The translations under genes were made by a program, and so were the position numbers. DNA of 64,000 bases, taken from the NCBI RefSeq assembly GCF_016811075.1, contig NZ_JAFBGL010000001.1:248001-312000 (forward strand), written 5' to 3'. The notes under the pieces are model-generated. The model searched no databases, was not told where the DNA came from, and saw only the letters and a list, made by a program, of their open reading frames with translations. How positions within the stretch are numbered: position 1 is the first letter of the stretch; every line of letters starts with the position of its first letter. Positions 35,664 to 44,994 of the stretch are shown piece after piece. This stretch comes from Oceaniferula flava (lineage in GTDB: Bacteria > Verrucomicrobiota > Verrucomicrobiia > Verrucomicrobiales > Akkermansiaceae).

Positions 35664-36854
35664 GTGGAGAATCCCCCCGTGTCTGAAGGATCCCATACCA
35701 CCCCAAAGTCCACAGAAACCCACCTGCTGAGATTGGACGAGCAGCCGTTCGTTCTGGCAAGTGGAGCTGAGCTTCCCTACGTCGATGTCGCCTACGAAAG
35801 TTGGGGCGAACTGAATGCCGATAAGTCGAATGCCATCCTATTGAGTCACGCACTCTCTGGTTCGCACCACGCCTGCGGTCATAATCCGGAGCTGCCAGAG
35901 GCCACGGTGCGCTGGAGCGATGAACTGCACGACGGCTGGTGGGAGGAATTTATCGGGCCAGGCAAGGCGCTGGATACCGACAAGTTTTGCGTTATCAGCG
36001 CGAACTACTTGGGTGGCTGCTACGGCAGCACTGGTCCGGCATCGATCAACCCGGAGACGGGAAAAGAATTCGGGTCAACCTTTCCCCAACTTTCCGTGTG
36101 CGACCAGGTGAAGATGCAGGCAAGTTTGCTCGATCACTTTGGCATCGATGTCCTGCACGCAGCGATCGGCCCCTCGGTGGGGGGCTTGATTACGCTCACA
36201 TTCGCTACGGTGTATCCCGAGCGAGTGAAGACGGTGATCCCGATTGCCAGCGGCATGAAGACCACGGTGTTGAATCGATTGATCCTGTTTGAGCAAATTC
36301 TGGCGATTGAGAACGATCGGCATTTCAACGGTGGAGATTACTATGATGGCAGCCGGCCCGACTACGGTCTCGCTCTTGCCCGTATGATTTCTCACAAGAC
36401 CTTTGTGCACCTCGATGCGATCGAGCGCCGAGCACGGTCCGAGGTACGTCAGGATAAGGAAACTTTGGCCTGGTATCAGGTGCAGGACACCTTCCAGAGC
36501 TACATGCTGCATCAGGGGAAGAAGTTTGTGAAACGCTTCGATGCCAATACCTACTTGCGGATCATTGATATGTGGTCGCGCTATGATGCCTGCCGTGAGG
36601 CGGGAGTGGATTCAGTGAAGGAGCTCTTTGACCGCTGTGCAGCGCATCAGCAGAAGTTCCTCGTGTTCAGCATTGATTCGGATTTCTGTTTCTATCCGGA
36701 AGAGCAGGCTGAAATTGTCAGCGGTTTGGAGGGAAGTGGTGTCGAGACCATGCATATCACCGTGCACTCCGACAAGGGGCACGATTCGTTTTTGCTAGAG
36801 CCCGCCCTGTATACGCCACACATTGCCTACGCTCTCTCATCTTCATTGACTTAG
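35664..36854 (+). CDS. metX: Homoserine O-acetyltransferase
   Basis: Activates homoserine with acetyl-CoA (or succinyl-CoA in some members) for methionine synthesis. The 396-residue alpha/beta hydrolase has the oxyanion segment LSHALSGSHHA, nucleophile Ser171 in GPSVGGL, acid Asp in SIDSDFCFYPEEQ and base His in SDKGHDSFL. The nucleophile elbow commonly reads GGSMGG in MetX, so GPSVGG is a mild variant. GTG 35664 is the start; no other Met-biosynthesis gene is adjacent. Confidence 0.92.
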   Translation: MENPPVSEGSHTTPKSTETHLLRLDEQPFVLASGAELPYVDVAYESWGELNADKSNAILLSHALSGSHHACGHNPELPEATVRWSDELHDGWWEEFIGPGKALDTDKFCVISANYLGGCYGSTGPASINPETGKEFGSTFPQLSVCDQVKMQASLLDHFGIDVLHAAIGPSVGGLITLTFATVYPERVKTVIPIASGMKTTVLNRLILFEQILAIENDRHFNGGDYYDGSRPDYGLALARMISHKTFVHLDAIERRARSEVRQDKETLAWYQVQDTFQSYMLHQGKKFVKRFDANTYLRIIDMWSRYDACREAGVDSVKELFDRCAAHQQKFLVFSIDSDFCFYPEEQAEIVSGLEGSGVETMHITVHSDKGHDSFLLEPALYTPHIAYALSSSLT

Positions 36855-36909
36855 GCTGGATAAAGGTCTGCTGATGTTATATCTAGAGAGTAAATCTAAC
36901 GATAGAGAA

Positions 36910-38019
36910 ATGAAACAACCCAGACCGATGACTTTCAATAATCTAAGCCACTGCCGTGTGGCACTGGTATTAATGACCGTGGCCCTCTTGGCATGCCTGC
37001 CAATGGAAGCCGCTGAGCTGAGTGCCGCGTTTAAGGCGAATGCCTTGGCTGCGATGAAACATTCGTCGCCAAACAAGCGCAAAGCGGCCTACCGCACCTT
37101 CCAACATCTGGGCAACGAGGTGATGGAAGATTACCTGACTCTCCTACAGCAGGCACAACTGCACCACCAGGGAGCCATGCGCCGCGCCATGAGTGTGCGG
37201 GCCAATCCTTATATCGAACACGCCACGGCAATGGACCAGCTCACAGCCGAGCGCGAACGTGTGATGGAACTGATTCACACCGATTGGAAAAAGGCACCGG
37301 GGAAAATCCGGATGTTAGAAAATGAGGTCGAGGGGATTGAGCGGAAATACAAGCAGCTAGTGAAGCTGGCGCAAGCGCGGACAGAATCGATCGATAAAAA
37401 CATGACCACCGCGATGGATGCTCTGGTGGAAATCCAATGGGAGCTGACTAGTCTGGAACGTCTCGCCGACGGAGACACCGCGTCTGATTTACCCAAACGG
37501 GAGGAAATCAGAGAGCTGGTGCTGGAGAATTCCTTTGAAGCCGAAGAATGGCAGGAACAACGTGAAAAAAGAAAGCTCACGCTGAAATCGGTGACGGATG
37601 AAAAGGCAGCACGTGAACACAATGCTGCCTGTAAATGGGCGAATAATGCGCAGCGCGATTTCTCTGATCACCTGAACCACGCCCGAATTATTATGGGGCT
37701 TAATCCCATGTTGTTAGAAGAGAAGCTCAGCGAGGCCGCTTGGGGGCATTCCAATGACATGCGCACGGGTGGCTTTTTCTCCCACACCTCACCGATCGAT
37801 GGTAAGACTACGCCTGCCCAACGAGCCAAGAAAGCTCAGTTCGCAGGTAATTGGACGGGGGAGAATATCTTCATGGGATCGCCATCCTACAGCGCGGCCT
37901 ACAATGGCTGGTTCGGCTCTGATGGTCACCGTTTCATCATGTTCTCCCGCGGTGGATCCAATGTCATTGGTGTGGGCGTAGATGGCGGCCACTGGACGAT
38001 GATGACAGGGCGACAGTAA
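36910..38019 (+). CDS. Exported CAP-domain protein with long helical region
   Basis: ATG 36910 gives 369 residues with a signal peptide (hydrophobic core VALVLMTVALLACL, likely cleaved near MEAA), a long charged helical region (about 30-245) and a C-terminal CAP/SCP-like domain (about 250-369). The CAP part shows LNHARIIMGLNPMLLEEKLS, WGHSNDMRTGGFFSHTSPID and GENIFMG, including the conserved His and Glu pair. Bacterial CAP proteins are secreted and often wall-associated; their activity is uncertain. ATG 36874 is a possible upstream start. Confidence 0.82.
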   Translation: MKQPRPMTFNNLSHCRVALVLMTVALLACLPMEAAELSAAFKANALAAMKHSSPNKRKAAYRTFQHLGNEVMEDYLTLLQQAQLHHQGAMRRAMSVRANPYIEHATAMDQLTAERERVMELIHTDWKKAPGKIRMLENEVEGIERKYKQLVKLAQARTESIDKNMTTAMDALVEIQWELTSLERLADGDTASDLPKREEIRELVLENSFEAEEWQEQREKRKLTLKSVTDEKAAREHNAACKWANNAQRDFSDHLNHARIIMGLNPMLLEEKLSEAAWGHSNDMRTGGFFSHTSPIDGKTTPAQRAKKAQFAGNWTGENIFMGSPSYSAAYNGWFGSDGHRFIMFSRGGSNVIGVGVDGGHWTMMTGRQ

Positions 38020-38091
38020 TATTTGTGTTTAATACTTTTTTTGAAGCAACTCCAAGGTTAGTGTTGGGATGCTCAAAATCAACGTATTACC

Positions 38092-39009
38092 ATGCAAGCC
38101 ACGCTCCACGATCCACACAATGCAAAGACCTGCACTCCGGTGACGGACAGGCGCACCTTGGGGGAATGCCTCATTGCCAATCACAAACTCAAGGACCTGA
38201 TCGCGACGGAACTTCGGGCGGTCGGTTTCGATGTCGTTGCTAACCAAGACGCTTGCGCCCGCACCGTGCACTTACCGGTCGATCACTGGGTGGACGTCGG
38301 TGCTTTATGCCTACTGGCCCGCTCTGATGAGCCTGCCTGCCTGAAGGATAAAAGTGGCGATTTGGTAGCCTGGGTCGGTGCTCGCTCTCCGGAAGATTGT
38401 TCGCGGTCGATGGTGACCGAGGCGGACTGTTTCCGCATCCATTACCCGTGGAACCTGCTGGAACTGAACGAGGAGGTGCTCGAAATGATGGAGGAATCAA
38501 ATATCATGGGCGAAGTCAGCCCCCTGGCGGAGATTAATGGAGTTCTTCACTTGGGCAAGGGCTCCCGGATCTTGCCGGGCGTCGTGATCGAGGGGAATGT
38601 GATCATTGGTGAAGACTGCAAAATTGGGCCGAACGCATACATCCGCGGCAAGACTTCCATCGGTAACCACTGTGAGATTGGCAATGCCGTGGAAATTAAG
38701 AACTCCATTATCTATTCCCATACCAAGGTGAAGCACCTCAGTTATGTGGGGGACTCGATTCTTGGCTCCCACGTGATGGTGGGGGCGGGCACCATCTTAG
38801 CCAATTACCGTCACGATGGCACCAACCACCGCTCGAGAGTGAACGGACAGCTGATCGATACCGGTCGGGTCAAATTAGGTGCTGTGTTAGGCGATGGCGT
38901 GCGCACCGGGGTGAACACCTGCGTCTATCCGGCACGCAAAATTGGGCCTGGCCGCATGACCAGACCCAATGAAATTGTGGATCACGATTTATTGAACGGA
39001 GTGTCCTGA
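38092..39009 (+). CDS. Left-handed beta-helix acetyltransferase, archaeal-GlmU-like C-terminal half
   Basis: The 305 residues have an N-terminal domain of about 125 residues without an NTP-transferase signature and a hexapeptide-repeat beta helix (about 140-290). The run ILANYRHDGTNHRSRVNGQL and VKLGAVLGDGVRTGVNTCVY follow the acetyltransferase half of archaeal-type bifunctional sugar nucleotidyltransferases such as ST0452/MJ1101. It probably acetylates an amino sugar phosphate. The nucleotidyltransferase half is missing here. It is convergent with phoU. Confidence 0.8.
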   Translation: MQATLHDPHNAKTCTPVTDRRTLGECLIANHKLKDLIATELRAVGFDVVANQDACARTVHLPVDHWVDVGALCLLARSDEPACLKDKSGDLVAWVGARSPEDCSRSMVTEADCFRIHYPWNLLELNEEVLEMMEESNIMGEVSPLAEINGVLHLGKGSRILPGVVIEGNVIIGEDCKIGPNAYIRGKTSIGNHCEIGNAVEIKNSIIYSHTKVKHLSYVGDSILGSHVMVGAGTILANYRHDGTNHRSRVNGQLIDTGRVKLGAVLGDGVRTGVNTCVYPARKIGPGRMTRPNEIVDHDLLNGVS

Positions 39010-39027
39010 ACCAGCTGGCTCGCCGCC

Positions 39028-39723
39028 CTAGTCCTGGAGTTCGGCCGGAAGTTCGCCTCCGTGACGGATGTCCGTGGAGGTTTCCTCGAAGATCACGTCT
39101 TCGGCGATGTTGGTGGCAAGATCGCCGACGCGTTCGAGCCAGCGACAAATGAAGACCAAATCGAGGTAGTCACGGTATTGTTCGGACTCACCTTCGAGGG
39201 AGCTGGAGAAGTGACGTGTGGTGGATTTGTGGCACTTTTTGAGCTCTTTCTCGCGTTCGATTACCTGTAGCGCGAGCTGGGTATCGGTGTCGGTGTAAGC
39301 GGTCATGGCATCGGCCAGCATCGAAGCGGAAACGTTGTAGAGTCCTTCGATATTGCGCGTCTCGGGGATCTCGGCATTTTTGATCAGTTTGCGCGAACGT
39401 TTGGCCACGCTCACAGCTTGATCGGAGATGCGCTCCAGGTGGCTGGCTATTTTCATCGATGCAATGACCAGACGTAGGTCACTGGCGAGTGGGCGAAACT
39501 TGGTGATGATACTCATGCCCAGACGATCGATTTCGACCTCCAAGCGGTCTTCATCGTCGTCATCCGCGATGGCTGTGTTGCAAAGTTCCTTGTTGCGCTC
39601 GAGCAGTCCGCGCACCGCATTCTGAATGTTGCGTTGGGTGCCGGCCCCCATGGTGATGGTGGTTTCACGAAGTTGTCTGAGGGTTTCGTCAAAGGTGCTG
39701 AGAATATGTCCTTGGTTTGGCAT
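39028..39723 (-). CDS. phoU: Phosphate signalling protein PhoU
   Basis: Negative modulator that links the Pst transporter to PhoR and represses the Pho response when phosphate is plentiful. The 231 residues form two PhoU three-helix repeats with the ExxxD metal-binding acidic motifs DDDDEDRLEVEIDRLG and AERISDQAVSVA-like HLERISDQAVSVA, and RWLERVGDLATNIAEDV in the second half. Last gene of pst-phoU, 44 nt after pstB. Confidence 0.95.
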   Translation of the reverse strand: MPNQGHILSTFDETLRQLRETTITMGAGTQRNIQNAVRGLLERNKELCNTAIADDDDEDRLEVEIDRLGMSIITKFRPLASDLRLVIASMKIASHLERISDQAVSVAKRSRKLIKNAEIPETRNIEGLYNVSASMLADAMTAYTDTDTQLALQVIEREKELKKCHKSTTRHFSSSLEGESEQYRDYLDLVFICRWLERVGDLATNIAEDVIFEETSTDIRHGGELPAELQD

Positions 39724-39767
39724 AGTGGTAGAATGGATAGGGGTTGGTTAATAATAAGAGCCGAGGC

Positions 39768-40589
39768 TTAGCCGAAACGGCCGCTGATGTAGTCCTCGGT
39801 GCGTTTTTGTGATGGGTTGGAGAAGATTTTCGCGGTGTCGTCGAATTCGATCAGCTCACCGAGATAGAAGAAGGCGGTGCGGTCTGAAATCCGGGTCGCT
39901 TGCTGCATGGAGTGGGTCACGATGACGATGGTGTAGTCTTTGCGCAGCTCATTCATCAACTCCTCTACCTTGGCGGTGGCGATGGGGTCGAGCGCCGAGC
40001 AGGGTTCGTCCATCAGGAGAACTTTCGGCTGCACGGCGATGGAGCGCGCGATGCAGAGACGCTGCTGCTGACCTCCGGAGAGTCCCAGTGCACTGTCCTT
40101 GAGGCGATCCTTCACCTCGTCCCAGAGCGCTGCTCCTTTAAGGCTGCGTTCCACGGCTTCATCGAGTGTGGACTTGCTCTTGATCCCTTGAATTCTCAGG
40201 CCATAAGCCACGTTGTCGTAGATGCTCTTGGGGAAGGGGTTGTATTTCTGGAACACCATACCGACGTTTTTACGGAGTTCGATGGGATCGACATCGCGGC
40301 CGTTGATGTTCTGGCCCATGATGCGGATTTCGCCTTCGGTGACCGCGGAGGTTTCCACCAGATCGTTCATCCGGTTGAGGCAGCGGAGCAAAGTGGATTT
40401 ACCACAACCTGATGGTCCGATAAAGGCGGTGACACGTTTCTCAAGGCATCCCAGGCTAATGTTTTTCAGCGTGTTGGTTTTACCGTTATCGTAACTGAAG
40501 GAAACATTATCGATCTCGATCATGTTTTTCAGCTCAGGAGGTGAGACGGGCTCATCGAGGATGCTGGCTGGTGCTATTTGTGTGGACAT
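39768..40589 (-). CDS. pstB: Phosphate ABC transporter ATP-binding protein
   Basis: Energises phosphate import. The 273 residues contain Walker [13 protein letters not shown]-loop [19 protein letters not shown] signature LSGGQQQR, Walker B VLLMDEP and the switch His in VIVTHSM. The stretch [16 protein letters not shown] is characteristic of PstB. Spacing is 37 nt after pstA. Confidence 0.97.
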   Translation of the reverse strand: MSTQIAPASILDEPVSPPELKNMIEIDNVSFSYDNGKTNTLKNISLGCLEKRVTAFIGPSGCGKSTLLRCLNRMNDLVETSAVTEGEIRIMGQNINGRDVDPIELRKNVGMVFQKYNPFPKSIYDNVAYGLRIQGIKSKSTLDEAVERSLKGAALWDEVKDRLKDSALGLSGGQQQRLCIARSIAVQPKVLLMDEPCSALDPIATAKVEELMNELRKDYTIVIVTHSMQQATRISDRTAFFYLGELIEFDDTAKIFSNPSQKRTEDYISGRFG

Positions 40590-40626
40590 GGATATAATAA
40601 GTTAGAGTTAATGGGGGGGCGTGGGA

Positions 40627-42774
40627 TTACCATTTGAGTTTCTTGCGCATGCGGGCGCGGAGCCAAATGGAGAGGCCGGCGAACATCATGACCACCATCA
40701 TGAAGACCAGAACGGAACCGTATTGCATCGGCTCGGTATATTCGGATTGTGGGATTCTTCCGGAGACGGTGTAGATGTGATAGGGGAGGGCCTGGACGTT
40801 CTGTGAGATGAACTCGAGGAACTTGTCGAAGCCGGTGGATTGCAGTCCTTCGAAGGGAAGTCCTGATTTCTCAGCCACGGCGGCGGTGAACATGATGGGT
40901 GCGGTTTCACCGGCCACCCGAGTGATTCCCAGCACGGAGGCAGTGAGGATACCGGGCATGGCGTAGGGAAGCACCGCCGTTCGGATCGATTGCCACTTCG
41001 AGGCTCCCAGGGCCAAAGAAGCTTCACGGAACCCTTGAGGCACCGCTCGTAGCGATTCCTCACAGGACGTGATGATCACGGGGAGCACCATGATCGCGAG
41101 GGTGAATGCACCGGCGATGATTGAGCTGCCCCAACCTTCGAAGCTGAGGTAATACCAGCCATCGTAGTATTTGCTGTAGCCTGTGCGGCTGGCCAAGGTT
41201 TTTGCCGACGCGGCTTCCTCGCTGCTCTCGGTTTTTTCCAGCATGACGATTTTTTCCCGTTCTTGTTCGCGCAGTTCAGGTTCGAAAAGTGAAGGTGTGA
41301 TGGGCAGGCGGACTTTGTCGTGCAACGATGGTGTGTTAGTGAACTTTGGTGCCAGCACCACGAACAGGCCGAGACCGAACAGGCCGAACACGATGGAGGG
41401 CACACCCGCCAGGTTCATCATCGCCAGACGGATGGAGTTGATCATTTTTCCCTTGCGAGAGTATTCGCTGAGATAGACGGAGGATGCGACACCGACGGCG
41501 AGCGCGATGATCATGCAGAAGAATACTAACAAGGCAGTTCCGATCAGTGGGCCTGCGACACCTCCACCGGAGTAAGAGTGGGTGTATTCCTTGAGGATCT
41601 TGATGACGTTGGAATCTTGGTTCGCCAGCTTGAAGGCCTGCATTTCAGTGGTTGGGAGCTGGATTTCAACGGCCTTGGTAAGGTCAAAGCGCATGAAATC
41701 TTCCTCGATCACCTTGTCATTCACGTCGGTGAGTTTCAGGCCTGGGTTGGCTTCGACGATCATTTGAAACTCGTCGGCACTGACCAGAAGCTCTTGCGTG
41801 TTGCCATCGATCTGCAGTTCGATGCTTCCACGATCGATGTTGTGCTGGTGCTTAACCTGGAGCGACGGGTTTTCCTCCAGGATCTTTTTAAACATGTCGA
41901 AGGGAACGGTGTAGTTCCGGACCTGGAGATCGATGGCCCACTTCGGCGTGACGGTTTTATTGACGGTGGGTTCACCGGCTTTGAAGTCGCCGGGGGCGGC
42001 TTGCAGGTCGCTGTATTGCGCCTTGCTGAGGAGCACCGACTGCGTCTCGGGGATGTCGAGAGGCATCAGACTTTCCAGCTCGTCGTCGCCCTTTTCCGTG
42101 AGGTTGCCGTAGAGGATGTAGATCAGGTTTGATGACTTCAGTGATTTCACCGTTTTTACCGGAATGTTGTAAAACCCTTTGGTGAAACTCACGGTGAATG
42201 TTTCCGTGGTGCTCTGCGTTTCGCGAGCCTCGGCCACGGGCAGAGTGGTGGTGCTGGCCTTGAGCTCTTCAAAGGTGGCAGTGCCGAGGGTGATGGTTGC
42301 TTCCTTGGCAACGGGGAACCCGATCTGTCGGTCGGTGTGACGTTCGGCAAAGCCCGGGCGGAAACCATCATTTTGCTGCTCGATGATGGCGAGGTAGCCG
42401 TCGCCAATCAGGCTGCCTTCCTCGATCTTGAAGGTTTTGTATTTGAACGGCTGACTGACTGCCTCCTCGGATTCGACAGGGAGGTCGTCGTTGTAGCGGC
42501 GCATCGTCTTGAGCACTTCGGTGGGGGCGAGGAAGCCCTTGCCCTTATCGAAGCTGGCGACTTCCAAGGTTTCAGGTTTTCTGCTGAAGAAATCCCAGCC
42601 CTTGTCCATCAATACCGGGGCACCACGGAAAATGATGATGCCAAAGATGATCAGGGCGAAGAAGACAATCGCGTAGGTGCTGATAAACAAGACGCCTCGC
42701 TGGATTTTTTCGAATAAGCCAGCTCGGGATTTTTTGCCCGTGAATGGGCCTGATGGTTGTTCGGGTGCGCTCAT
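40627..42774 (-). CDS. pstA: Phosphate permease PstA with large periplasmic insertion
   Basis: Inner-membrane permease of the Pst importer. The C-terminal third is a standard PstA: helices from [20 protein letters not shown] onward and the cytoplasmic EAA loop [20 protein letters not shown]. At 715 residues it is more than twice the usual 290-300. The extra sequence lies between helix 1 (about 30-50) and helix 2 (about 410), so it should be periplasmic; it is polar and beta-rich. A second, smaller insertion of about 60 residues precedes the fourth helix. It starts 36 nt after pstC. Confidence 0.92.
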   Translation of the reverse strand: MSAPEQPSGPFTGKKSRAGLFEKIQRGVLFISTYAIVFFALIIFGIIIFRGAPVLMDKGWDFFSRKPETLEVASFDKGKGFLAPTEVLKTMRRYNDDLPVESEEAVSQPFKYKTFKIEEGSLIGDGYLAIIEQQNDGFRPGFAERHTDRQIGFPVAKEATITLGTATFEELKASTTTLPVAEARETQSTTETFTVSFTKGFYNIPVKTVKSLKSSNLIYILYGNLTEKGDDELESLMPLDIPETQSVLLSKAQYSDLQAAPGDFKAGEPTVNKTVTPKWAIDLQVRNYTVPFDMFKKILEENPSLQVKHQHNIDRGSIELQIDGNTQELLVSADEFQMIVEANPGLKLTDVNDKVIEEDFMRFDLTKAVEIQLPTTEMQAFKLANQDSNVIKILKEYTHSYSGGGVAGPLIGTALLVFFCMIIALAVGVASSVYLSEYSRKGKMINSIRLAMMNLAGVPSIVFGLFGLGLFVVLAPKFTNTPSLHDKVRLPITPSLFEPELREQEREKIVMLEKTESSEEAASAKTLASRTGYSKYYDGWYYLSFEGWGSSIIAGAFTLAIMVLPVIITSCEESLRAVPQGFREASLALGASKWQSIRTAVLPYAMPGILTASVLGITRVAGETAPIMFTAAVAEKSGLPFEGLQSTGFDKFLEFISQNVQALPYHIYTVSGRIPQSEYTEPMQYGSVLVFMMVVMMFAGLSIWLRARMRKKLKW

Positions 42775-42810
42775 AGCTGCAAAGTTGGGTAAGGAAAAAA
42801 GGAAGGTGTG

Positions 42811-44811
42811 TTATTTGTGGCCGAATTTCTTAACGATTTTCTGAGCCAGTGAGTTGAGAAGGAGAGAGATGGTGAACAGCACGAGGCCCACCATGAACAG
42901 CGCCCGGTAGTGGATGCTGCCGGCGGTGACTTCGCCCGTTTCTTGGGCAATGATGCCGGTCATCGTGTGCACCGGATCGGTCCATGTCTCTGGCAGCGCA
43001 ATGCGGCCACCGGCCACAAGAAGCACCACCATGGTCTCACCGATGATCCGACCAAATCCTAACAAGATGGCAGCAATGATGCCGGAGATCGCGCAGGGAA
43101 CTACCACACGGAAGATGGTTTTCAGCTTGCTGGCTCCAAGAGCGAGGGAGGCTTCGGTGTAGGATTTGGGCACGTTGTTGAGGGCATCCTCGGCCAGGGT
43201 GAACATGGTGGGGATGGCCATGAATCCTAACAAAACCCCGGCGTTCAGCATGTTCAGTCCTTGGTCCATGGGGAAACCGGGGAGCCAGGAGAAGATCGCG
43301 AGGTTCGACCAATCGACCAGGTATTTCCCAAGCACCACCACGCCGAAGAAAGCTAACACAATCGACGGAATGGCCTGGATGAACTCGATGATCGGTTTCA
43401 CCAGGTTCTGCTCGGTGGGGGAGGCGACGCGGTTGACGTAGATCGCTCCACCAATCGAGAATGGCAGAGCCACCGCAATGGCAATCAGGGTGATCCCCAG
43501 CGAGCCTCCGAAGAGAGGCATCAGACCGTAGAAATCGTTCCACGAGCTGTTCGTGACCCACTTTTTTCCGAAGAAGAAACCGAAGAACGATTTGCCGGCG
43601 GCAAGTTTTTTGTCGTGTGCCCAGCTGTGCATCCGCTCGGTTTTCTGCGCCATGAACTGATCGTAATCTTCGATGTTTTCGTGGAGCTCTTTGTTCAGGC
43701 GAATGGATTTCTTGTTGCTCAGTTCACTGCCGTCGGGGAGCTTGGAGAAGCCGGCCTTGGCGTGGGTCATCATGGCGTCGAGCTTCTCCTGGTGCTCCGG
43801 AAGAGCCGCGTAGAGGCGCTGGTTTAACTTAGTAAAATCAGGGGCTTCGGTAGGGATGCGCTGGAATTCCACTTCCATGCTGCGCTTGCGCTCAGGTCCG
43901 GCGTGTTTCATGCCTTCTTCGAGCGCCACACGACGGGCGGCGGCTGTTTTAAAACTTTCGGCCCGTTGTTTGGTGACCAGGGCGTGGGTGCGGAGTTCGT
44001 TGACCAAGTTTTCAAACTCTCTGAGGCCTTCGTTGTTGGAAGCTTCCACGGCGGCGTATTCTTTGAATAGCTCGTTCTCGAGCAGCTCGGAGCGCTTGGC
44101 TTCACCTTCCTCGACCTTGGTTTTGACGTAGCTGGGGCTGACGTCCTTACCGTCGAAATCGGTGTAATACTCGACCAGTGCTTGCTGTAAATTCGGGTAA
44201 ATACCCTCCTCGAGCACGCCTTGGTATTCTTTTTTAAGGTCGCTTTCTACAATCAACGGAGCCACCTCGACAACCCGTTCGTTCAATACCGTTTGGGCTT
44301 TTTTCAAGCTCTCCACGGCGGCGGATTTCATTTTGTCCTGCGTTTCTTGGTCGTCAGGGAATAGCAGGGTCCACATTTCCTTTTCGAGACGATCGGATGC
44401 GATGCCTACTTCCTTCATCTCATCTTTCATGAGTGAGTTGGCAATGCGTTTCATGTCGTTAAACACACCTGGGATTTCTGCATCCTTGCCGGCACGTTCG
44501 TAGAGCTCGTAGGATTTGACTTGGGTGGTCAGCGATTTGATCCGCTTTTGGTATTCCAGTTGATCATCGGCGAAATCGACAAATTCTTGGCCGGACTTGC
44601 GATAGAGTTCCAGGTTCGCTTTGTAGTCTGGGAAGAATAAGACCGCTTCCTTGGCGAGGAAAAAGCAAATCAGAATAAGCACGATGATGGAGACCATCGC
44701 GTTACCTCCGAAGAAGTATTTCACGCATTCTTGCGGTCCGATACCGAGAATTCTCCAGCCTTTGTTTTTAGAGAACGGAGTGGTGGTCTTGTTGTTTTTC
44801 CTCTTGGCCAT
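42811..44811 (-). CDS. pstC: Phosphate permease PstC with large coiled-coil insertion
   Basis: Partner permease of PstA. The C-terminal 240 residues are a standard PstC with helix GSLGITLIAIAVALPFSIGG and EAA loop [20 protein letters not shown]. The protein is 666 residues, about twice normal. Between helix 1 (about 39-60) and helix 2 (about 430) lies a roughly 360-residue segment rich in Glu, Lys and Leu with strong alpha-helical and coiled-coil character, expected in the periplasm. Confidence 0.92.
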   Translation of the reverse strand: MAKRKNNKTTTPFSKNKGWRILGIGPQECVKYFFGGNAMVSIIVLILICFFLAKEAVLFFPDYKANLELYRKSGQEFVDFADDQLEYQKRIKSLTTQVKSYELYERAGKDAEIPGVFNDMKRIANSLMKDEMKEVGIASDRLEKEMWTLLFPDDQETQDKMKSAAVESLKKAQTVLNERVVEVAPLIVESDLKKEYQGVLEEGIYPNLQQALVEYYTDFDGKDVSPSYVKTKVEEGEAKRSELLENELFKEYAAVEASNNEGLREFENLVNELRTHALVTKQRAESFKTAAARRVALEEGMKHAGPERKRSMEVEFQRIPTEAPDFTKLNQRLYAALPEHQEKLDAMMTHAKAGFSKLPDGSELSNKKSIRLNKELHENIEDYDQFMAQKTERMHSWAHDKKLAAGKSFFGFFFGKKWVTNSSWNDFYGLMPLFGGSLGITLIAIAVALPFSIGGAIYVNRVASPTEQNLVKPIIEFIQAIPSIVLAFFGVVVLGKYLVDWSNLAIFSWLPGFPMDQGLNMLNAGVLLGFMAIPTMFTLAEDALNNVPKSYTEASLALGASKLKTIFRVVVPCAISGIIAAILLGFGRIIGETMVVLLVAGGRIALPETWTDPVHTMTGIIAQETGEVTAGSIHYRALFMVGLVLFTISLLLNSLAQKIVKKFGHK

Positions 44812-44937
44812 AGTGGTGATCGTTGGAGGGAGATGTGGGAAAGAAAAAGGATCCGGAGGTAGGGGGCGACTGGCCCGGTGGGGAGTCGCGATGAAGTGAT
44901 GGTCGCCTCCGGGCGATCCAATCGATGTGGGAAGTAA

Positions 44938-44970
44938 AACTCCGCACCTGGCGTCTCCAGGCGCGGAGTT
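44938..44970 (-). terminator. Strong hairpin between pstS and pstC
   Basis: AACTCCGC (44938-44945) pairs with GCGGAGTT (44963-44970) and CCTGG (44947-44951) with CCAGG (44957-44961), separated by an A/C mismatch, loop CGTCT. It lies 25 nt past the pstS stop. On the minus strand it is followed by TTACTTCC rather than a T-run, so it likely stabilises pstS mRNA or partly attenuates read-through, giving more binding protein than permease. Confidence 0.75.
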
Positions 44971-44994
44971 GGTTCGAATAAGTTCGGGTATTGA

